Assembly: GCA_910586425.1 (NCBI GenBank)
Contig: CAJUHL010000082.1
Span: 1 to 6,978, forward strand
DNA: 6,978 bases
Source: an uncultured Bacilli bacterium
Lineage (GTDB): Bacteria > Bacillota_I > Bacilli_A > RF39 > UBA660
Direction of reading: 5' to 3'
A model generated the notes under the pieces. That model did not search any database and had not been told where the DNA came from. It saw only the letters and a list, made by a program, of their open reading frames with translations. Positions 1-5,314 of this stretch are shown piece by piece (position 1 is the first letter of the stretch; the number at the start of each line of letters is the position of its first letter). The position numbers and the translations under genes were made by a program.

Positions 1-2
1 CG

Positions 3-788
3 TTTATTGGAAATATAAATCCATTTCGGTATAAGGGATATTACTATGATACAGAAACCGGTCTATATCTAGTAACCTCACGCTATTATAATCCAGAATG
101 GTGTAGGTTTCTAAATGCTGACTCTATTGAGTATTTAGATCCTAGAGACATCAATGGAATGAATTTGTATGCTTATTGTTATAACAATCCTGTTAATTAT
201 GTTGATCCTGATGGACATATGCCGAAATGGGCTCAATGGCTTGTTGGTGGTTTAATTGTAGTGGGTACTATAGCACTTGCTGCAGTTACATTTGGTGCTG
301 GAGCTGCTATAGGTGTTGCAGCAAGTGCTGTAATATCTGGAACAATGGGAGTGATGACTGCTCAACCAGGAGAAGATCTTGTAGGATCTTTTTTGGGTGG
401 TGCAATTACTGGTGCCATTTCAACATTTGCTATAGCTGCAGGTGCTACAATTGGAGCACTAGCTTTTGGTGGCGGTGCTTTAGCAACAGTTTGTGGTTTA
501 GGAGCATCCTTCGTGGGCGGTTTTATCGCAGGTATGGCAGGGAATGCTTATTCACAGAAAGTTTCTTATGGAAAAGTTGATTGGAAAGTTGCTTCTGTAA
601 CAGGTTTCTTTAACGGAATTACTTCAGCAGTATCCTCTTATGTTATTATGGCTGCTCCTTTAATTAGTACAGCATTAAAGCCAAGTTTGTACTTTAAAGA
701 AGCATTGAAATTTTCACTAGTTGGAGCAAGTGTAGGAGTTTATCTTTCTTCACTAATTCCGAATTTCAACGATAAGAGAAATAAATAG
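3..788 (+). CDS. Rhs-family protein, C-terminal end (module A; 5' end outside window)
   Basis: The frame is open from the first bases, so this is the last 261 codons of a longer gene. Residues 7-72 are a typical end of the RHS-repeat core: YDTETGLY, SRYYNPE, RFLNADSIEYLDP, NLYAYCYNNPVNY, then DPDGH at nt 204-218, equivalent to the DPxG motif that ends Rhs cores. From MPKWAQWL onward the protein is a roughly 190-residue Gly/Ala-rich hydrophobic tip with several probable membrane-spanning segments (about nt 237-315, 390-540, 615-680 and 705-755), ending in a short charged tail (NDKRNK). Known for the family: the core forms a shell around a variable C-terminal toxin released at the core end. I infer that this tip acts on membranes, since no nuclease-like motif is visible and the next gene encodes a membrane protein. 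The same opening (HMPxWAQWL) occurs in module C, so part of it may be a shared pre-toxin segment. Confidence 0.9.
   Translation, partial: FIGNINPFRYKGYYYDTETGLYLVTSRYYNPEWCRFLNADSIEYLDPRDINGMNLYAYCYNNPVNYVDPDGHMPKWAQWLVGGLIVVGTIALAAVTFGAGAAIGVAASAVISGTMGVMTAQPGEDLVGSFLGGAITGAISTFAIAAGATIGALAFGGGALATVCGLGASFVGGFIAGMAGNAYSQKVSYGKVDWKVASVTGFFNGITSAVSSYVIMAAPLISTALKPSLYFKEALKFSLVGASVGVYLSSLIPNFNDKRNK
119..218 (+). repeat. Shared Rhs core segment (copy A of three)
   Basis: From TGACTCTAT to the CAT codon of the core-end motif, this 100-bp segment aligns without gaps to 3948-4047 (module B) and 5336-5435 (module C). All three encode DSIEYLD, NGMNLY and a terminal GH. It is the only stretch where the main gene and both orphans share extended sequence, so it is the natural crossover zone for moving a tip onto the main gene. 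Confidence 0.75.
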
Positions 789-791
789 GAG
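787..791 (+). promoter_or_regulatory. Ribosome binding site selecting a TTG start
   Basis: AGGAG overlaps the TAG stop of the Rhs gene. It abuts ATG 792 with no spacer but sits 9 nt from the in-frame TTG at 801, so it favours the TTG start. Confidence 0.55.
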
Positions 792-800
792 ATGATTTTA

Positions 801-1334
801 TTGAGATCTAAAATTTTATTTAAATGTGGTATTTCATTAATTGTGATAAGTATAGTGCTAATTTTAACCTACGCATTTGTTATCGAGGCGCCTGCTATAG
901 TAACTTGTTCTCCTGTTATATTAATGGTTATAGGGATAATAATCGCGGTAATGGGAGGAAAAAAAGTTATTGTAAATGAAAATTACATTGTATTTCTTGA
1001 AAAAAAGATTCCTTTAAATAATATTTCTCATATAATGATTAGTTATCCATTTATTGAAATAAAAACGAATCAGTTAAAAAGTAATAGATGGCTTATTGAC
1101 TACAATTTAGATTTAATAGAAAATCTCGAAAAATACATTGAATCAGTGAAAATAGAATACAAAAACCTAATAGAAACGGCTGAACTTTTTCAAAATGTGT
1201 TCAAAAACAAATCATTTGAAAAAGAAGATATACACTCGATTTTTAGAGAAAAGGACAAATTTATTATTATTTTAAAAAATAAGAAAGTTCTTAAAATTAA
1301 AGTTTCACATTCTTTAATGGAAAGTATTTATTAA
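801..1334 (+). CDS. Small membrane protein, likely immunity partner of module A tip
   Basis: I do not recognise the family. The protein (177 aa from the chosen start) has two predicted transmembrane helices near the N-terminus (about residues 8-26 and 32-51), separated by a short loop, and then a roughly 120-residue charged Lys/Ile/Glu-rich cytoplasmic-type domain. The segment just after the second helix (VNENYIVFLEKKIPLNNISHI) has the beta-strand look of bacterial PH-like domains, which is a weak resemblance only. The start is chosen as TTG 801 because the AGGAG at 787-791 leaves 9 nt before it. The in-frame ATG at 792 touches that AGGAG with no spacer. The gene starts 12 nt after the Rhs stop, so the two are almost certainly co-transcribed, and a terminator follows. 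Position directly after an Rhs tip is the main evidence for an immunity role. A membrane-embedded protector would suit a membrane-active tip. Confidence 0.75.
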   Translation: MRSKILFKCGISLIVISIVLILTYAFVIEAPAIVTCSPVILMVIGIIIAVMGGKKVIVNENYIVFLEKKIPLNNISHIMISYPFIEIKTNQLKSNRWLIDYNLDLIENLEKYIESVKIEYKNLIETAELFQNVFKNKSFEKEDIHSIFREKDKFIIILKNKKVLKIKVSHSLMESIY

Positions 1335-1420
1335 ATGGAAAACTCCAAAAAATAATTCTATAAAAGATTGAGGAAAATTTAAAAAATAATACAATTTTAC
1401 ATTGGACCTTAGACGAATTT

Positions 1421-1457
1421 AATACCAACTACAAAATACTGTGGTTGGTATTTTTTT
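1421..1457 (+). terminator. Rho-independent terminator closing module A
   Basis: AATACCAACTACA (1421-1433) pairs with TGTGGTTGGTATT (1440-1452) to give a 13-bp stem with one G-U pair and a 6-nt loop. A run of seven T ends at 1457. It lies about 90 nt after the module A immunity gene. The same stem, with an identical right arm, recurs after module B at 5025. Confidence 0.85.
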
Positions 1458-1458
1458 G

Positions 1459-1533
1459 TGGCAGAGCAATAATAAAAATTGGGTTTCCCAATTGTTTAAA
1501 ATACAAAAGTGTGGCACTTTTCTTATCCTGCCA
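1459..1533 (+). other. Nested palindromes, possible three-way junction RNA
   Basis: TGGCAG (1459-1464) can pair with CTGCCA (1528-1533). This encloses two hairpins: AATTGGG-TTT-CCCAATT (1477-1493, 7 bp) and AAAAGTG-TGG-CACTTTT (1505-1521, 7 bp). Neither inner hairpin is followed by a good T run, so they are not obvious terminators. In copy 2 the first inner hairpin keeps 7 pairs (one becomes G-U), the second keeps 6, and the outer stem has one A-C mismatch. This could be a small structured RNA, a processing element or a DNA-level palindrome. No family is recognised. Confidence 0.4.
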
Positions 1534-1586
1534 ATTTTTTAAAAGATTTTGCAACAAAAAGCAGTAGATTTTCCATTGAATACAAA

Positions 1587-1615
1587 TTGAAAATTTGTCC
1601 TACTTATAGTAAAAT
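1587..1615 (+). promoter_or_regulatory. Sigma-70/SigA-type promoter before the lipoprotein gene
   Basis: TTGAAA (1587-1592), a 17-nt spacer, then TAAAAT (1610-1615). The same two hexamers with the same spacing recur at 5189-5217. It sits about 28 nt upstream of the AGGAGG that serves the lipoprotein start, so transcription probably begins just after 1620. Confidence 0.65.
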
Positions 1616-1642
1616 ATAAATAACTGACAGGAGGTGTTTACA

Positions 1643-1795
1643 ATGTTCATAAAGAATATTAGGCAAATCAAAAGAATACTGATGGTGGTCTTTTTGGTTT
1701 GCTTTTTTGTTTTATGTTCTTGTCGTAAGGAAGAACCAACACCTACACCTACCCCACCCGTGCAAGAAAACTTTTTTTGGTCAATTATAGATTAG
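1643..1795 (+). pseudogene. Lipoprotein leader, 5' piece of a frameshifted metalloprotease gene
   Basis: A 50-codon frame starts at ATG 1643, 8 nt after a strong AGGAGG (1629-1634). It encodes a classic lipoprotein signal: basic start (MFIKNIRQIKRI), hydrophobic core (LMVVFLVCFFVL), then a lipobox read as LCSC with Cys27 as the likely lipidated residue. A Thr-Pro linker (EEPTPTPTPPV) follows, as expected for a surface-anchored protein. The frame then runs through seven T (1772-1778) and stops at TAG 1793. In the -1 frame after the T run, the sequence continues as the InlB-repeat protein at 1777. One extra T would join them exactly, so this is probably a homopolymer frameshift. Transcript slippage or ribosomal -1 slippage at TTT-TTT-TGG are alternatives. 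It is shown as part of a broken gene with the next two entries. Confidence 0.75.
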
Positions 1796-2406
1796 AACTA
1801 GGAAAAGGTGGAACATTCATAGGAGAAACAGTTCAAATGATAAAAGAAGGACAATCAACAACACCAGTCACCTTAGTCCCAGATTTAGGCTATAAATTTT
1901 TAGGCTGGAAATTAAGTACAAATCCTGCAGAAATAGTAGATACAGAAGTTTTAACAAGAGTAGAAGAGAATGTTCATAGTGATATGATTTGTATTGCAGT
2001 ATTTGAGGGACCACTTACTTGTGGTATAAAATTTGAAGCAAGTGAAGGTGGTATAGTTGAAGGAACCCTCAAACAAAAAGTATTGTATGGTGGGAAAGGT
2101 GAAACTGTGACAGCAATCCCTAATAAAGGATATAGATTTATAGGGTGGTCTGATGGAGAGACTGAAGAAGTGAGAACAAATGATCATGTAACAACTGGTG
2201 CACTTAACAATTCATTTAATGATCATTATAAAATCATTATGGCAAAATTTGAAAGATATCAAAGATTCTTTGAGTATGAATATAATGAAGCTACTGAAGG
2301 GAATACAGAAAAAGAAACAACAATTACCATAGATAAAATGAGTGAATCAAAATTAGTTGTTCCAAAAAGAGAGGGATATGAATTTTTAGGCTGGTATTCT
2401 GATTGA
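1777..2406 (+). pseudogene. InlB-like repeat region of the broken surface lipoprotein
   Basis: This is the middle piece of the gene begun at 1643. It has no start or RBS of its own, and the TTG at 1777 is merely the first possible codon after the T run. It contains two divergent InlB B-repeats (Flg_new_2 style): GKGGTFIGE with GYKFLGWKL, and SEGGIVEG with GYRFIGWSDG ending in IIMAKFE. The first half of a third repeat of Flg_new type follows (REGYEFLGWYSD). The frame stops at TGA 2404, but the missing half of repeat three, including its LYARW ending, continues in another frame from 2403. Loss of one base near 2403 explains the break. Such repeats are extracellular beta-rich spacer or adhesion modules in Gram-positive surface proteins. 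Confidence 0.75.
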
Positions 2407-3839
2407 CTGATGCTTTAGGAAATGTAATAGTTGGAGAAGATTGGTTTTATAATGAGAATTTTTTTGAGCCTATATTTCATACAGGAAAAAAACTTTATGC
2501 AAGATGGAAACCAACTAAAGAAGTTCCTAAATATAAGATTTTAATGATATATGTCACTGAGATAGAAGCAGATTTAGAATTCACCGATGGAGAAATTATA
2601 CCTGTTCATTACAAGATGACAGAAAATGAAAAGAAGATGTGTGAAATGCTATCTAGTTACTTGGAAGAATATCTTGAAGCTATGCTTAATTCTACAGTAG
2701 ATTTTGAAGTGGATAGCTATTACACAAAAGAAGTATTAAGGACAGAGCAATTTTATAGAGGAATAACAACATGGCCAGGGGATGATAAATTAGCATATGT
2801 TTATGGGATAGATCCAAAACAGAATATGATACCTGAAGTCTATGAAATACTTGATAATTATGACAGTGTTATTACATCGTTTAGTATGAATGATTATGAT
2901 TTAAATTTACATATAACTGGAGGATCTGGCGAAAAAAAATATGCTAATATTCATTTAGAATTTATGTTTCATTATTTTTATGATGATTGTCCATCAGAGT
3001 GCATATTCGATTTTGAATATCCAGGTGTCTATCGTTGCTGGATTAGTTTTATGGAAACCTATATTCATGAATTTATCCATACAGTTGAAATGCAACTTAG
3101 AGATGAGGATAATTATGGACTTCATAATATTGCTAAATATTATAGTGATTATGTAGGTCCAATAAATATAGAATTTGATTTTCAAAATTTATTTAAAGGT
3201 ATTGTGAAGTGTGAGAATTGTGGAAGAACTTTAACCATAGCCTATCACATAAGAAGAAATGGGAACAAAGTCTATGAATTAAGATGTATGGGAAAATACC
3301 TAAAGCATGGCACAGATAAAGAAATCAATAGTATCTCATATCAAGAGGTTTATGATGTAGTTAATCAAAGATTACACTACCTTATAGATAATATCAAAAA
3401 AGATGGAGATACCTTTATTGAAAACATCAGTCATAAAAGGGAAGAGAAGAATTTTGATGAAACACTAGCAAAAGAAAAAAATAAAATTGAGAAAAGATTA
3501 TCCACAATAGCAAAGATAGTTAAGAAATTATATGAAGATTATATAGTAGGTAATTTATCTAGTCATAACTATCAATCAATGCTTATGGATTATCAAAAAG
3601 AACAAAACGAGCTAAATGCTCAATTAGAAGAAATTAATACAAAGCTAAACAAAAGTCTAAGTAACAAGGAAGAGAGCTTAATTAGATTCAAAGGAAATGT
3701 AAGTGAATATTTAGACTATAAAGAATTAACGATAGAAATGATAAATAATCTTATAGACCATATCATTATAGGACATCCAAAAATAGTAGATGGTGAAAAG
3801 GTTAGAACAATAGAGATTGTTTATCGTTTTATCAATTAA
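2403..3839 (+). pseudogene. Chimeric ORF: HExxH metalloprotease-like domain fused to serine recombinase C-terminus
   Basis: This is one uninterrupted 478-codon frame made of two unrelated halves. Residues 1-40 finish the third InlB repeat (LYARWKP at about 32-38). Residues 45-255 look like a secreted metalloprotease-type domain. HEFIH is at residues 222-226 (nt 3066-3080), followed by a Glu-containing helix (TVEMQLRDED) and YGLHNIAKYY, where a third zinc ligand could lie. At about residue 260 (nt 3180-3200) the character changes abruptly to FKGIVKCENCG, the start of a large serine recombinase zinc ribbon, and it stays recombinase-like to the stop. There is no RBS before 2403 and the upstream frame is shifted, so the natural product was probably the lipoprotein of 1643-2406 continued, with its own C-terminus lost. 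An assembly artefact is possible but not suggested by anything visible. Confidence 0.7.
3186..3839 (+). pseudogene. Large serine recombinase, C-terminal remnant
   Basis: The fragment contains the zinc beta ribbon (CENC at residues 270-273 of the chimeric ORF, a third Cys in LRCMGKY), then a long Lys/Glu coiled coil (about residues 340-430). It ends with a DUF4368-like segment (YKELTIEMINNLIDHI then EKVRTIEIVYRFIN). Clostridial TndX-type recombinases of conjugative transposons normally have this order after an N-terminal resolvase catalytic domain and a Recombinase domain. Both of those are absent, so the piece cannot catalyse strand exchange. The usual fourth zinc Cys is also missing: KHGTDKEINSISY stands where families usually have a Cys before the SISY-like strand. 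The stop at 3837 lies just before the module B core fragment. Confidence 0.8.
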
Positions 3840-3857
3840 AGCTTTGTTAGATATAGA

Positions 3858-3926
3858 TGTGGGTATTCGTAAGAAACCCGTAGATACAGAAATGTATTAT
3901 TGTAAGAACAGGTATTATAATCCTGT
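3858..3926 (+). repeat. Direct repeat, module start, copy B
   Basis: These 69 bp match 5246-5314 with two mismatches (C/T and A/G). They begin at TGTGGGTATT and encode VGIRKKPVDTEMYYCKNRYY, the first shared part of the orphan Rhs core. Upstream of TGTGGG the two loci are unrelated or barely related, so this marks the left edge of an orphan module. Confidence 0.8.
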
Positions 3927-4611
3927 GTTAGGTAGATTCATCAGTCCTGACTCTATTGAGTATTTAGATTCAAGTAATATTAATGGAATGAATTTGTATG
4001 CGTACTGCGGAAATGACCCAGTTAATAGATATGATCCTACAGGACATTCATGGGAATCTTTTTGGAATGGAGTAGGTAATTGGTTTCAAAAGCATTGGGT
4101 TGAGGTTGTTATTGGCACTGCTTTTATTGTCGGAGGAGCTGTTGTATCAGCGCTAACTTGTGGCGTTGGAACCACGGCATGGGCTGCATTTAGCTCAGCA
4201 TTATTATGTTCTGCAATTCAAGTAGGAGCTAGTGTTGCTATTGGTGTTGGTATAAATGGTTTAGTTAATATAGCCAACGGAAACAATTTTTTCGATAATG
4301 TTGGAGATACCATTGCATCATCTTATATGTGGGGTGGAATCTTCTCTGGAGGATCTCAAATTTTAAGTGGAGGAGCAAGAATATTGCGAGCTAAGGCAGG
4401 ATTTAAAGGTATAAACTCAACTCATTTTGGATTTATGTCTCCTGATAAATTATATCATAACCAAGCTGGTATGACATTATTTAGAATTGGAAGTAAGGAT
4501 GACCTGAAGTTAGCTGTAGATTTAGGTCGTTATGGTATTCACGCACATTTACTTAGTAATCTACACACTCCTTTGATTCCGTTTTTAGTGGGACTGATTG
4601 AAGCATTTTAG
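3859..4611 (+). CDS. Orphan Rhs core end with toxin tip (module B)
   Basis: This is a 250-codon frame from GTG 3859. The same frame is open from TTG 3817, inside the recombinase tail. No convincing RBS precedes either codon, so the module may be silent. Residues 1-63 are truncated Rhs core: VDTEMYY, RYYNPVLGRFISPDSIEYL, NLYAYCGNDPVNRY, ending in an intact DPTGH (nt 4033-4047). The tip has a hydrophobic helical stretch (about nt 4095-4275) and then a polar C-terminal domain. Its last 50 residues carry QAGMTLFRIG, then D-LGRYGIHAH (Asp 4519, His 4540, His 4546), His 4564 and PLIPFLVGLIEAF. The His-x-His pair plus conserved Asp and His suggests an enzymatic, possibly metal-dependent toxin. This is inference and the family is not recognised. 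A similar pattern appears in the decayed fragment at 6353-6713. Confidence 0.75.
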   Translation: MGIRKKPVDTEMYYCKNRYYNPVLGRFISPDSIEYLDSSNINGMNLYAYCGNDPVNRYDPTGHSWESFWNGVGNWFQKHWVEVVIGTAFIVGGAVVSALTCGVGTTAWAAFSSALLCSAIQVGASVAIGVGINGLVNIANGNNFFDNVGDTIASSYMWGGIFSGGSQILSGGARILRAKAGFKGINSTHFGFMSPDKLYHNQAGMTLFRIGSKDDLKLAVDLGRYGIHAHLLSNLHTPLIPFLVGLIEAF

Positions 4612-4617
4612 TTTGAA

Positions 4618-4621
4618 AGGA
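4618..4621 (+). promoter_or_regulatory. Ribosome binding site for module B immunity gene
   Basis: AAAGGAAG, with AGGA at 4618-4621, lies 8 nt before ATG 4630. It is a clear RBS, in contrast to the orphan tip itself, so the small gene may be translated even if the tip is not. Confidence 0.6.
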
Positions 4622-4629
4622 AGAAATAT

Positions 4630-4998
4630 ATGAGAGTTTCAATTTTAAAAGATAGGAAATTTATAAGCACTAGTTTTTATAAAATCGATTATGACAGAAT
4701 TTTATCATTATTAAATTTAATAAGAATTGAAAGAATTTCTATATTCATAGATAAAGGAAATAAGTATTGTTTTAGCAATAGTATTTCTACAAATGAATTT
4801 ATAGAGTGTGTCACCAAATTGAATCAATCGTTATTAATTTTTGATGGTTTGGTTGATGAATGTTTTGCTGATAAAGAAATTAAAACACTTTCAAACAGGA
4901 AGATATTAATCGAAATTGATTTGGGTGAAAATCAAGTCTCTATTTTAATCAATAAGAATAACGCAGATGTTCAAATTGAGGATATTAAAAAAATTTAA
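4630..4998 (+). CDS. Putative immunity protein of module B
   Basis: This is a 122-aa protein that starts 18 nt after the tip's stop codon and has its own RBS. No signal peptide or membrane helix is visible, so it should be cytoplasmic. It reads as an alternating alpha/beta small protein: strand and helix in the first 35 residues (MRVSILKDRKF, YDRILSLLNLIRIERISIFID), SNSISTNEFIECVTKLNQSLLIFDGL in the middle, then a Lys/Ile-rich end (ILIEIDLGENQVSILINKN, IEDIKKI). No family is recognised. The soluble nature fits protection against a cytosolic enzymatic toxin, which agrees with the His-rich tip before it. After the stop, the same frame continues as NSKWTLDE, which also occurs in the conserved block of module A. 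Confidence 0.75.
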   Translation: MRVSILKDRKFISTSFYKIDYDRILSLLNLIRIERISIFIDKGNKYCFSNSISTNEFIECVTKLNQSLLIFDGLVDECFADKEIKTLSNRKILIEIDLGENQVSILINKNNADVQIEDIKKI

Positions 4999-5024
4999 AA
5001 TAGCAAATGGACTTTAGATGAAAA

Positions 5025-5060
5025 AATATCAATCACAGTATTTTGTGGTTGGTATTTTTT
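5025..5060 (+). terminator. Rho-independent terminator closing module B
   Basis: AATATCAATCACA (5025-5037) pairs with TGTGGTTGGTATT (5044-5056) in a 13-bp stem with two G-U pairs and a 6-nt loop, followed by a T run to 5060. The left arm differs from the module A copy at three positions, and each change keeps the base pair. Confidence 0.85.
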
Positions 5061-5188
5061 ATGACAGACCAAGAATAAAAATTGGGTTTTCCAATTGTTT
5101 CAAATACAAAAGTATTTCACTTTTTTTATCCTGCCAAATTTTTTGAATTTTATAACAAAAAATAACACTTTTTCTCATTTATTTCAAA

Positions 5189-5217
5189 TTGAAACTTTTT
5201 CTTATTTATAGTAAAAT
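5189..5217 (+). promoter_or_regulatory. Promoter element before orphan module C
   Basis: TTGAAA (5189-5194), 17 nt, TAAAAT (5212-5217), identical in both hexamers and spacing to 1587-1615. It would give a transcript starting about 20 nt before GTG 5247, through the orphan tip and its immunity gene. This could supply immunity expression even if the tip has no good start. Confidence 0.6.
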
Positions 5218-5245
5218 AGAAACAGAAGAGTTCGATTGTTATTAG

Positions 5246-5314
5246 TGTGGGTATTTGTAAGAAGCCCGTAGATACAGAAATGTATTATTGTAAGAACAGG
5301 TATTATAATCCTGT
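5246..5314 (+). repeat. Direct repeat, module start, copy C
   Basis: The partner of 3858-3926, with two mismatches in 69 bp. It is more conserved than the core sequence just downstream of it, so it is either recently duplicated or homogenised by recombination. Confidence 0.8.

Larger units (their letters stand above)
1403..1616 (+). repeat. Inter-module conserved block, copy 1
   Basis: This non-coding block aligns along its whole length with 5008-5218, about three quarters identical by eye and with only small gaps. In order it contains a short WTLDE-coding remnant, the terminator hairpin, hairpin 1477-1493, hairpin 1505-1521, the conserved string TATCCTGCCA (1525-1534 region), an A/T-rich stretch and a promoter. 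It accounts for most of the gene-free interval 1335-1642. The 1335-1402 part shows only A/T-rich sequence with a trace of an older reading frame. The block ends at TAAAATA, after which the two copies run into unrelated sequence. Confidence 0.8.
5008..5218 (+). repeat. Inter-module conserved block, copy 2
   Basis: This is the counterpart of 1403-1616 and starts 9 nt after the module B immunity stop. It carries the terminator, an AATTGG/CCAATT hairpin (5080-5096), AAAAGT/ACTTTT (5108-5124), TATCCTGCCA and the TTGAAA-TAAAAT promoter. It occupies nearly all of the gene-free interval 4999-5246. Downstream it runs into the start of module C within 30 nt, while copy 1 runs into the lipoprotein gene. 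Confidence 0.8.

Noticed and set aside
227..580. 117-codon + strand frame
   Set aside because: It overlaps the Rhs tip in another frame. Its Cys/Ser/Trp-rich composition is a shadow of the Gly/Ala codons.
1477..1493. Second rho-independent terminator
   Set aside because: The AATTGGG/CCCAATT stem is followed by GTTTAAAA rather than a T run, and a full terminator lies 20 nt upstream.
1364..1560. Continuous + frame through the terminator and hairpins of block copy 1
   Set aside because: It has no start or RBS. The equivalent frame in copy 2 stops soon after WTLDE. Only the first few codons look like a coding remnant.
2401..2409. TGA read as Trp (alternative genetic code) at 2404
   Set aside because: Reading through meets TAG three codons later, while the neighbouring frame completes the InlB repeat. 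TGG encodes Trp throughout.
1951..3185. Minus-strand open frames at 1951-2187 and 2994-3185
   Set aside because: They have no RBS, their composition is unlike a protein, and both lie opposite well-supported + strand coding sequence.
3186..3839. Active recombinase that shuffles the Rhs tips
   Set aside because: Only the zinc ribbon, coiled coil and C-terminus remain. The catalytic resolvase domain is absent and no paired attachment sites were seen at the module edges.
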